Source of the DNA: Chitinophaga pinensis
Lineage (GTDB): Bacteria; Bacteroidota; Bacteroidia; UKL13-3
Direction of reading: 5' to 3'
Assembly: GCA_945860865.1 (NCBI GenBank)
Contig: CAMARW010000004.1
Span: forward strand, 124,001 to 188,000
Length of the DNA stretch: 64,000 nt
Shown here: piece by piece, positions 7,275 to 15,147 of the stretch
How positions within the stretch are numbered: the first letter of the stretch is position 1
How the letters are laid out: every line of letters starts with the position of its first letter
Position numbers and translations under genes: made by a program
The notes under the pieces: model-generated
Told to the model about the DNA's origin: nothing
Database searches by the model: none
Seen by the model: only the letters and a program-made list of their open reading frames with translations

Positions 7275-10010
7275 TTATTTAATAAACTTGATAGTTTGCG
7301 CACTCTTGCCATTTTTAACTTGGATGAAGTAAACGCCATTGCTTAAGTTTTCAATGTTTAAGGCATGGGTTCTTTTTGCATTAAAATCTAAATTACCTGC
7401 ATTTACCTCTGCTCCCAATTGGTTGAAGATGCTGAAGCTATAATTGTCCTCTTGGGTATTTGTTAAGCTTAAGTTTAATACATTGTTGGCTGGATTAGGG
7501 AATACCATGAAGTTGTTGTTTGATGACAACTCGTTGTTTAAACCCGTTGCTGATTGAGAAAAGATCAATTCAAACCTGTTTTCACCAAAAGAATTTGAGT
7601 CTGCCGTAACGGTAAATGTTAAATTATTGATTGATTTCAAATCATACACTTTATTGATGAACTTGTCTTTGAGTTTTACTTCTGCATTAGCAAAAGAGTT
7701 TTGGTTGCTAAATTTCAATTCATACGTACCACCATTAAATACACCGTTTAATCCCAATGGAACAACTGTTTCCTCTTTTATTTCCTTCATGTTATTCATG
7801 GCCAATTTGGTTCCATCGGCTAAGTATGAATAGAAGTTAATTTCAGGATTTACCAATTTAATGAAGTCATTTACATCATACGCATTGCTATTGTTGGCAT
7901 CAAACAGAACTGTTAAACCATCATAAGCTCTATCACCTATGAAAATATCGATATTCAAAACATCAGGTAAACTCTTTTTAAAATGACTTGGCGGAGTTGA
8001 AGTAACTTTAGATGCTTCTGTAAATGTAATACTTGGATTGGCTGCAGTGGTTTGTACAAATACAGCCTGACCAGAATTAATGATATTACTATTGCCAGAT
8101 CCAGTTCCTGAAGAACCATCGTGGTATACATAAGAACCTCTTCCGGCATTGTTTACATTCCATGTGGCAAAAGTGGTTGATACGTTTGATTTAGTTACAT
8201 TAGCCCAGTTCACTGCACAAGCATAAGGGTTACCAATTAATGACCAACCAACAGTTGAATTATTTGCGCCACTGCCTGCTGCTGCATTTAATGCTGGTAT
8301 CCCAGCAGGAGAGGAGCTCACTGAACCGGCTCCAAACACTACATTGCCTGTAACAATTGAACCAGTTGCGCTTAATATTAGGGCAGCAGAATCTTGTGCC
8401 GATGTATTCAAATTGATCGTTCTATTACCTCTAACCAACATTCTATAACCGGTACCAATGGTTAAATTAGTAGCATTGGTATTTGAAATAGCAGCCCAAG
8501 CTTCTGTTCCTGAATTATAAGTAAACAAAGAAGCCGTTCCCGAATTAGATTGGTCGAAACCATTTTGTGCGGTGGTTGAACCTGTGATATGCGTAGCTTG
8601 CTGCCAATTATTTGAAATAAAGTTGGAGGTATTTACAGGGGAAGACAAGAACCTAAATGCTCTTCTTTTAGGGATAAATCTTTCTACAGTTACATTGGTA
8701 GCATTGCTTAAGGTGCCCGCAATGGTTCCTATAGAAGCCGTTCCGGTAGCGTCTGATTTTAGGGTAACTAATTTACCACCAAAATCTACGATGCCGCCCG
8801 AAACAATGCTTAAAGTATTGCCAGCTGCAATAGTTAATGTGCCTGTTCCGCTTAGTAGAAGTGATTTGCCTGATTGTAAGCTCAGATTTACATCTAATAT
8901 TGGGGAACCGCTTGAAATAGTAGTAAAATTGTAATTGCTACCATTAGGCACTACTCCACAACTCCAATTAGAAGCAACATTCCAAGAGTTACTTGTTGCT
9001 CCTATCCAATTGGTTATTGATTGTGAAGTCATTATTCTATTGTCTGAGCCAGAAGCTGCCACAGCTACAAATAAACCATTACCGTATGTTATGGAATTCC
9101 AAGAATTATTATCGGCTGCTGATGTACGGCTTGTCCAAGTTATGCCATCGGTGCTGGTCATTACTCTGTTTCCTGTTCCACTATTAGCCACAGCTATAAA
9201 CAATCCATTTCCATATGTTATGGAATTCCAGGTATTATCGGCTGCTGATGTACGGCTTGTCCAAGTAATGCCATCGGTGCTGGTCATTACTCTGTTTCCT
9301 GTTCCACTAATAGCCACAGCTATAAACAATCCATTTCCATATGTTATGGAATTCCAGGCATTATCGGCTGCTGATGTACGGCTTGTCCAAGTAATACCAT
9401 CTGGGCTGGTCATTACTCTGTTTCCTGTTCCACTATTAGCTACAGCCACAAATAAACCATTACCGTAGGTTACGGAGCGCCAAGAATTATCGGCTGCTGA
9501 TGTACGGCTTGTCCAAGTAATACCATCTGGGCTGGTCATTACCCTATTGCCTGTGCCAGATTGTGCTACAGCTACAAACAATCCATTTCCATATGTTATG
9601 GAAACCCAAACATTATCGGCTGCTGAAGTTTGGCTTGTCCAATTAATACCATCTGGGCTGGTCATTACCCTATTGTTTGAGCTAGAAGCTAAAACAACAA
9701 ACAATCCATTTCCATATGTTACTGAAAGCCAATTATTATTAACTGCTGATGTTCGGCTTGTCCAAGTAGTTCCATCAGGGCTGGTAATTACCCTACCAGA
9801 ATCTGCAACAGCCACAAATAAATTATTTCCATAAGTGATAGATTTCCAATTGTAATCCAATGTAGAAGATGTAGGAGATATAGGAGTGTGGCTTGTCCAA
9901 GTGGTGCCAGTAGCGCATTGTGCCTGTGCAACTTGCAATGAAAAGAAACTCAATAACAAGGTAAGTAAAAAAAACTTTAGTGTTTTGTTTTGTAGTTGTA
10001 TTTTTCTCAT
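7275..10010 (-). CDS. T9SS-secreted protein with seven 42-residue propeller repeats
   Basis: 911 residues. The signal peptide ends QVAQAQ near residue 31. Residues 35-330 hold seven copies of a unit reading W-x-S-[IV]-TYGN-[NG]-LF-x-A/V ... [IV]-MTS-PDG-xxW-TS. The MTSPDGITW part resembles an Asp box, and seven copies suit a seven-bladed beta-propeller. A shared NWIGATSNSWNVASNWSCG module follows, then beta-rich surface sequence (ERFIPKRRAFRFLSSPV) and a T9SS type A tail (FPNPANNVLNLSL ... NLSNGVYFIQVKNGK). Exported to the cell surface; ligand unknown. It lies between the intact and truncated PID-CTERM genes. The signal peptide and tail make export very likely. Confidence 0.88.
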   Translation of the reverse strand: MRKIQLQNKTLKFFLLTLLLSFFSLQVAQAQCATGTTWTSHTPISPTSSTLDYNWKSITYGNNLFVAVADSGRVITSPDGTTWTSRTSAVNNNWLSVTYGNGLFVVLASSSNNRVMTSPDGINWTSQTSAADNVWVSITYGNGLFVAVAQSGTGNRVMTSPDGITWTSRTSAADNSWRSVTYGNGLFVAVANSGTGNRVMTSPDGITWTSRTSAADNAWNSITYGNGLFIAVAISGTGNRVMTSTDGITWTSRTSAADNTWNSITYGNGLFIAVANSGTGNRVMTSTDGITWTSRTSAADNNSWNSITYGNGLFVAVAASGSDNRIMTSQSITNWIGATSNSWNVASNWSCGVVPNGSNYNFTTISSGSPILDVNLSLQSGKSLLLSGTGTLTIAAGNTLSIVSGGIVDFGGKLVTLKSDATGTASIGTIAGTLSNATNVTVERFIPKRRAFRFLSSPVNTSNFISNNWQQATHITGSTTAQNGFDQSNSGTASLFTYNSGTEAWAAISNTNATNLTIGTGYRMLVRGNRTINLNTSAQDSAALILSATGSIVTGNVVFGAGSVSSSPAGIPALNAAAGSGANNSTVGWSLIGNPYACAVNWANVTKSNVSTTFATWNVNNAGRGSYVYHDGSSGTGSGNSNIINSGQAVFVQTTAANPSITFTEASKVTSTPPSHFKKSLPDVLNIDIFIGDRAYDGLTVLFDANNSNAYDVNDFIKLVNPEINFYSYLADGTKLAMNNMKEIKEETVVPLGLNGVFNGGTYELKFSNQNSFANAEVKLKDKFINKVYDLKSINNLTFTVTADSNSFGENRFELIFSQSATGLNNELSSNNNFMVFPNPANNVLNLSLTNTQEDNYSFSIFNQLGAEVNAGNLDFNAKRTHALNIENLSNGVYFIQVKNGKSAQTIKFIK
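9040..9890 (-). repeat. 126-bp in-frame tandem repeats within the propeller gene
   Basis: Copies recur every 126 bases: CCATCGGTGCTGGTCATTAC begins at 9145 and again at 9271. The units around 9100-9480 differ at only a few positions, while outer units are more diverged. Near-identity at the DNA level points to recent expansion or homogenisation by recombination of the blades. Confidence 0.85.
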
Positions 10011-10394
10011 CTTAAAATTATTTAAAAATGGCCTCTATGTTAGTTTAAACTTAAATAGTTTAGTACTTCTTTAAGCAATTGAAAACATTCAAATATGAGA
10101 TTTCTGCTTCAATAGTTTTAGATAAATTGTAGAATAAAAAATCACAAAAAAAGAAATTTTGACTGCATTAAAAGTTCGCCTTAATCGTAATATGGCTTTA
10201 GGATAAAATTTAAAAAGTGCCTTATTTAAGGCAAATCAATTATGATTAACTCCAATAAATTTAAATACAAAAACCCCATCGTTTCCAATGAGGTTTTTGT
10301 ATTTGAAGAATTTATCAAAAGCCTACTATAGCAAAACCCGTATACTCGTTCAATAGCTTTCTAATTAAATCTTGTTTTAAAACAAGCTCAACCG
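10011..10394. other. Intergenic region between propeller gene and PID-CTERM relic
   Basis: This 384-base gap holds the upstream region of the propeller gene (10011 onward, AT-rich, no clear TAnnTTTG box seen), the strong hairpin at 10263-10304 and the palindrome at 10371-10386. No convincing coding sequence was found on either strand. Confidence 0.6.
10263..10304. terminator. Hairpin terminator, usable on both strands
   Basis: AAATACAAAAACCCCAT (10263-10279) pairs with ATGAGGTTTTTGTATTT (10288-10304): 17 positions, one mismatch, flanked by A and T runs on both sides. On the minus strand it lies between the PID-CTERM relic and the propeller gene, where it would stop read-through into the latter. 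Confidence 0.75.
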
Positions 10395-10505
10395 TTACTT
10401 TTTTCCAACTTTTCTAGCTAAACCATAAGCCAGTCCAGCAGCAAGCACCAAACTTACCCCGCCGTCAATAGGTGTATCTTCCACATCATCATCAAAACCA
10501 GGTTG
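10395..10505 (-). pseudogene. 5'-truncated second copy of the PID-CTERM gene
   Basis: On the minus strand the frame encodes QPGFDDDVED-TPIDGG-VSLVLAAGLAYGLA-RKVGKK then a stop. It equals residues 24-59 of the 7054-7233 protein with one Ala-to-Val change. Homology stops abruptly at the Gln codon. The bases before it contain an in-frame TAA and no ATG or signal peptide, and run into the promoter region of the divergent M1 peptidase gene. The conserved downstream palindrome shows that the 3' flank was copied too. Silent changes spread along the copy show it is not an assembly artefact. It cannot be exported as it stands. Confidence 0.75.
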
Positions 10506-10556
10506 CCATCTTCGGCTTGATGGTTAATTTAAGTTTTTTATTTAATTTGCCCTACA

Positions 10557-13500
10557 ATGAAAAAAATACTAGTCGCCATATTAATAGGTATGTTTTTTAA
10601 TACTTGGGCCCAAGATTTTGCCTATCAAAGTAAGGATAATCCTTTTTACTGGAAAAATAAAACGCCTTTTGCCGGGTATTGGCAGCAAGATGTACAATAT
10701 ACTATTCAGGCAATTTTAGATGATAAAACCGATGTTTTATCGGCCAGCCAAACCTTAATTTATACTAATAACTCGCCTGATACGCTCTTATTTTTATATT
10801 TCCATGTGTATCAAAATGCTTTCTTAAAAGGTGGCTACTTAGAACAGCTCAATTTGGCAAATGGGTTCAAACAGAAGTTTGGTAAATATGAGTTAGCGGG
10901 CAAAGGTACAGAGATTGGAAAGGTTAACGTGAATGGTAAAAATGCTAAGCATACCATAGATTTTTCTATTATGAAAGTGTTTTTGGCTGAACCAATATTG
11001 CCTAATAGTCAAGCCACTATTGAATTAGATTTTAAAACCTATTTTGATAATGGGGGTAATCAACGCAGGCGCATGAAGATGTTTACTGATAATGCCGGTA
11101 ATAAGCAATATGATGTGGTACATTGGTACCCGCGCATTTGTGTGTATGATAGGAAGTTTGGGTGGGAAACCGACCAACATTTGGGTAAAGAATTTTATGG
11201 CGATTTTGGCGAATACCTGGTATCTTTAACCCTGCCCAATCACTATATTATGGATGGAACGGGTGAGCTTCAAAATGAATCTGAAGTTTTGCCTAAAGAG
11301 CTGCGCAATAAGTTAGACCTAAAGAATTTTAAAAGCAAGCCTTGGGAAGAAAAAGCGAGTGTGCTTATTGAACCCAATGGAACTTTTAAAACTTGGAAAT
11401 ACAGGTCGGTAAATACTCACGATTTTGCTTGGGTTTGCGATCCAACTTTTAGGTTAGACGAGGTGGTTCTGCCCATGCCTGGTAATCCGAGAGGGGAGGT
11501 GCGTTGCATTGCTCTGGTGCAAGAACCGCATGCCAGTGGTTGGTTAGATGCAGCTTCATTTAATGCTAAAATAATTGAAACGTACAGCAAATATTTTGGA
11601 ACCTATGCCTATCCAAAAATGATTGTGGCCGATGCGCGAGAGGGAATGGAGTACCCAATGATTACGCTAGATAACGGACGTAGTCCGGGTTATTACGGAT
11701 TATTCTCACACGAAATTGCACACAATTGGTTTTTTGGAATGGTGGGCACCAATGAAACATACAGAGCCAGTTTAGATGAAGGCTTTACGCAGTTTTTAAC
11801 GCATTGGGCCATGAGCAGGTTAACGCGTGAAGTAAAACAAGTGAAAACCAAATCGCCTTGGGTTAACAAGTATTATAAGCCAATGCCAATATTGGATCAA
11901 ACCGTAATAATGGGTTATTTAAGAGATGCCATAAATAATAACGATATGCCTTTAAATACACATAGCGATGATTTTAATGGCGCATTAAACCATGGTGGTG
12001 GTTACGGACATGTTTATTATAAAACAGCCACTATGTTGTACAACCTGCAATATGTGCTGGGCGATGAGCTTTTTTTGAAAGCCATGCAACATTATTTTAA
12101 TCAGTGGAAAATGGCGCATCCTTATACCGAGGATTTTAGGAACAGCATAACGCAATACACCAAGGTAGATTTGAATTGGTTTTTTGACCAGTGGCTAGAA
12201 ACTACCAAAAACATTGATTATGGCATTAAAAAGGTGAAATATAAAAACGATACTTTGCAAATAGAATTGATGCGAAAGGGTTCTATGCAAATGCCGGTAG
12301 ATATTTTAATTGTAGCCGAAGATTCTTCGCACACTAAAATAACTGTTCCTAATAAATATTTTGCGAAATCAGATTTTGGCAAAGTCGCACCCGTTTGGCA
12401 TGGTTGGGGATTATTAAATCCAACTTATACGCTTAGTTTGCCCTACACTAAAAAAGTGGCCAATGTTATCATTGATCCAAGCAAGCGCTTGGCTGATATA
12501 AACATGCTAGATAATAGTTTAAAATGCCCTGTTCTATTTACTTTCGATCATCAAATCAATAACCCTTTAGATAGACATCATTACTTGTTAAAATGGCGAC
12601 CAGATGTGTGGTTCAACAACTATGATGGACTTAAATTAGGCTTGCATGCAAACGGCCAATACATGAAACAAAAACATGTTTTTAGCGCCACTGTTTGGTA
12701 TAATTCTGGCTGGCTGAACCAACGCAACGTAAATCTTTACAATGCCGAAACCGAAATTTTGCCCATACATTATACGGCCAATTATAAACACAGATTTGCT
12801 AAGTTTACAGATGTATTTGCCCAAAGCGCTTTATTAGATGGTTTGAACCGAAATACCCTAGGAGTTGCTTGGCAAAAGGGCGCGAACGGATTTAAAATTT
12901 TTGCCAAAAGCTTGCATAGAAACCAAAGATATTATTTACCTGCCTATCAAAATGCAGCAGTTTCTGTGGGCAATTTAATGCCAAACCTTAGCTCACACCA
13001 TCAGTTTAATAATACCCTAAACCTTGGCTATGAGCGTTTATTTGGTTATGCAAAAGGCAATGCCAAATTGCAGCTAAATGTAAAGACAGCCTTGTTGGGT
13101 TCAGACTTTAATTATTCTGGTGCAGATTTGCAATTGATTCAGAGTCACCCAATAGCTAAATTGGAGTTGCGCTCTAGGTTTTATGCCGCTGTTTTAACAG
13201 GAGATATTGCGCCCGAATCGCAATTGTATTTAGCAGGCGCCAACCCAGAAGAAATGTTCGAAAACAAATACCACCGTAGCGCCGGAATGCTTCCGGCCGA
13301 ATGGTTTAGTTATGGCCAAATAGCTAATAGTTACCATGCAGCAGGCGGTTTAAATTTAAGAGGCTATGCTGGCTATTTGGTGCCAATTATGGATGGGTTT
13401 AGTCAAACTTATTTGTACCGTGGTAATGCAGGCGCATCTTGCAATTTAGAATTAGATTATGATAAACTTATTCCGTTAAGGTTAGGTAAGCTTAGCAATT

Positions 13501-13787
13501 ACTTTAGCCTAGATGCTTACCTGTTTTTAGATGCCGGAATACTGGGTTCACAAACAAGTGTAAACAATGAATTTACCTTGCCGCAAAGTGGCAGAAAACT
13601 CCATACAGGTTTAATGGCCTCGGCCGGACATGGTTTGGTTTTAACCATTAAAAAGTGGGGCGTTTTAGATGAGGTAAAACCTTTGCAAATTAGGTTTGAT
13701 ACACCATTTTTCTTAAGTAATGCCCCTTTTGCTAGTCCAGAAAACCTACAAATGCGTTGGGTTATAGGAATTGGTAGAAGCTTTTAG
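10557..13787 (+). CDS. M1 zinc metallopeptidase fused to a BamA/Omp85-like outer-membrane barrel
   Basis: 1,076 residues with signal peptide KKILVAILIGMFFNTWAQ. Residues 25-550 are an M1 (gluzincin) aminopeptidase: HEIAHNWFFG supplies the zinc-binding HExxH near residue 385, DEGF about 20 residues later supplies the third ligand, and GMEYPM stands where aminopeptidases usually carry GAMEN. Residues from about 660 are beta-rich with alternating aromatic and polar residues. They contain GGLNLRGYAGY near 935, resembling the Omp85 (V)RG(F/Y) motif, then AYLFLDAGIL, and end RWVIGIGRSF with a terminal Phe, as in BamA-type barrels. Inference: a peptidase tethered to an outer-membrane barrel, comparable in layout to PlpD-type patatins. 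M1 part certain; barrel inferred from motifs. Confidence 0.85.
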   Translation: MKKILVAILIGMFFNTWAQDFAYQSKDNPFYWKNKTPFAGYWQQDVQYTIQAILDDKTDVLSASQTLIYTNNSPDTLLFLYFHVYQNAFLKGGYLEQLNLANGFKQKFGKYELAGKGTEIGKVNVNGKNAKHTIDFSIMKVFLAEPILPNSQATIELDFKTYFDNGGNQRRRMKMFTDNAGNKQYDVVHWYPRICVYDRKFGWETDQHLGKEFYGDFGEYLVSLTLPNHYIMDGTGELQNESEVLPKELRNKLDLKNFKSKPWEEKASVLIEPNGTFKTWKYRSVNTHDFAWVCDPTFRLDEVVLPMPGNPRGEVRCIALVQEPHASGWLDAASFNAKIIETYSKYFGTYAYPKMIVADAREGMEYPMITLDNGRSPGYYGLFSHEIAHNWFFGMVGTNETYRASLDEGFTQFLTHWAMSRLTREVKQVKTKSPWVNKYYKPMPILDQTVIMGYLRDAINNNDMPLNTHSDDFNGALNHGGGYGHVYYKTATMLYNLQYVLGDELFLKAMQHYFNQWKMAHPYTEDFRNSITQYTKVDLNWFFDQWLETTKNIDYGIKKVKYKNDTLQIELMRKGSMQMPVDILIVAEDSSHTKITVPNKYFAKSDFGKVAPVWHGWGLLNPTYTLSLPYTKKVANVIIDPSKRLADINMLDNSLKCPVLFTFDHQINNPLDRHHYLLKWRPDVWFNNYDGLKLGLHANGQYMKQKHVFSATVWYNSGWLNQRNVNLYNAETEILPIHYTANYKHRFAKFTDVFAQSALLDGLNRNTLGVAWQKGANGFKIFAKSLHRNQRYYLPAYQNAAVSVGNLMPNLSSHHQFNNTLNLGYERLFGYAKGNAKLQLNVKTALLGSDFNYSGADLQLIQSHPIAKLELRSRFYAAVLTGDIAPESQLYLAGANPEEMFENKYHRSAGMLPAEWFSYGQIANSYHAAGGLNLRGYAGYLVPIMDGFSQTYLYRGNAGASCNLELDYDKLIPLRLGKLSNYFSLDAYLFLDAGILGSQTSVNNEFTLPQSGRKLHTGLMASAGHGLVLTIKKWGVLDEVKPLQIRFDTPFFLSNAPFASPENLQMRWVIGIGRSF

Positions 13788-14404
13788 CGTTTTTTAAAAC
13801 TACAAAAGATAAACTGCTGTATGGCCAAGCTGGGCGTACAGTGGTTTATTTCTGTGCAAAATAGTCTTTCAAAATAGGTGTTAAAGGTCTGAACCAAATC
13901 CTTTTCATCGTATTGTTTAATGGTAATACCACTACATTTTTGTGGCCCGTTTAAAGAAAATGTTCCAATACTTGCCAAAGCGTTTGCGCTGGTGGCTTCA
14001 AACATAATTTCCAGGTATTGATTAATTTCTTTCTGGGTGGTTAAGAAGTGAAATACGGCCCTATCATACCAAAAATCGTAGCTCTCTGTTGGTTTAAATG
14101 CTGTAATATCCGACACAATCCAAGTTGCTTTTTGGGCCAAATGGCCCAGTCGTTTTTGCGCTCTAATAATGGCTTCTTCAGATATATCAAGAACTGTAAT
14201 ATGTTCAAAACCTAGGTTTATTAAATGGTCAACCAACAAGCTGTCACCTCCACCAATATCAATGATGTTGGCTTGTTTCGAAATTTTTAAGTCTTCAAAT
14301 TGTTTCAGGGCGGCTTCCGCGTTTGGTTCAAACCAGCTTAGGTTTTCTAGTGCTTTGTTTTGGTAAATATTTTCCCAATGATTTTTGTGATCAAATTGCT
14401 CCAT
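13784..14404 (-). CDS. Class I SAM-dependent methyltransferase
   Basis: 206 residues from the ATG at 14402-14404, before MEQFDHKNHWENIYQNK. The frame extends 27 residues further but without family similarity. The SAM site is ANIIDIGGGDSLLVDHL, followed by ITVLDIS, the post-II segment WIVSDITAF and the DFWYDRAVFHFL motif. The opening HWENIY...LSWFEP matches a group of small-molecule methyltransferases whose substrates are mostly unassigned. Its last four bases overlap the M1 peptidase stop on the other strand (TAA versus TAG sharing TTTAG). The Crp/Fnr regulator gene lies 131 bases upstream in the same direction. Confidence 0.8.
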   Translation of the reverse strand: MEQFDHKNHWENIYQNKALENLSWFEPNAEAALKQFEDLKISKQANIIDIGGGDSLLVDHLINLGFEHITVLDISEEAIIRAQKRLGHLAQKATWIVSDITAFKPTESYDFWYDRAVFHFLTTQKEINQYLEIMFEATSANALASIGTFSLNGPQKCSGITIKQYDEKDLVQTFNTYFERLFCTEINHCTPSLAIQQFIFCSFKKR

Positions 14405-14535
14405 AATTATTGCTGCTGTTTTTTTTAAAACAAAAACATTTTTTGTCTTAATCAGCACTGCAAAGTTCATGGGCTTGCGGGGCAAAACATTTTACATATG
14501 TTAAATAATGTAGCTTAAGAAAATTTGTTTTAGTT

Positions 14536-15093
14536 TTACTTTTCGGCTCTAATTCTGCTTAAAGAAACTTGGGTAATTCCTAGGTAGGAAGCAATATGTT
14601 TAAGCGGTATTTTTTGCACAAAATTGGTTGTCTCTAAAAGTTCTTGGTATCTTTCTTTGGCAGTTTTAAACTGCAAACTTTCTAGCCTTTTTACGGTGTT
14701 TACATATTCTTTTTCAAACAATAAGCGGAACAAACGCTCTATTTCATGATGGGCATTGTATAGCTCAAATAACTTTTGTGCATCTATGCCAATAAGAATA
14801 GTTTGGTCTATAGCTTGTATGCCTTTGGCGGTGGGTTTGCCTGTAAATAAACTTTCTGCCCGCACAATTAAATCGTTTTTAAAGGCAAAGTGCTCTGTAA
14901 TATCATTGCCATCTTTGTAATAGAAAATGCGAGCGCAACCTTCTTTTACAAAATAAATGGTTTTACACCTGCTACCAATAGCCTGAATAGACTCATTTTT
15001 GACATAAGTTTTTTCATGCATTAACAGCCCAAGTTCAGTTGTAGCGGCTTTACTTAGCGGCTGAACACTGTAAAAAAAATGATAGATATCCAT
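14536..15093 (-). CDS. Crp/Fnr family transcriptional regulator
   Basis: 185 residues, usual for the short Bacteroidota members. The N-terminal cyclic-nucleotide-binding-like beta-roll runs to about residue 115 (YFVKEGCARIFYYKDGNDIT). A linking helix follows, then a C-terminal helix-turn-helix (IPLKHIASYLGITQVSLSRI). It lacks the cysteine set of an Fnr iron-sulfur sensor, and the ligand cannot be read from sequence. The methyltransferase downstream on the same strand may be a target. Confidence 0.85.
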   Translation of the reverse strand: MDIYHFFYSVQPLSKAATTELGLLMHEKTYVKNESIQAIGSRCKTIYFVKEGCARIFYYKDGNDITEHFAFKNDLIVRAESLFTGKPTAKGIQAIDQTILIGIDAQKLFELYNAHHEIERLFRLLFEKEYVNTVKRLESLQFKTAKERYQELLETTNFVQKIPLKHIASYLGITQVSLSRIRAEK

Positions 15094-15147
15094 GATTAAT
15101 TATTTGACAATAGTATGCCAAATAATTAATAATTAGGATATTTGCTT

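Noticed and set aside
8572-9468. Long plus-strand open frames (120 and 177 codons) opposite the propeller gene
   Set aside because: They are antisense shadows of the 126-bp repeats. The minus-strand frame has a signal peptide, domain repeats and sorting tail; the plus frames have no recognisable family.
9040-9890. Regular repeats considered as a CRISPR array
   Set aside because: Units are 126 bases, in frame, without unique spacers; they encode propeller blades.
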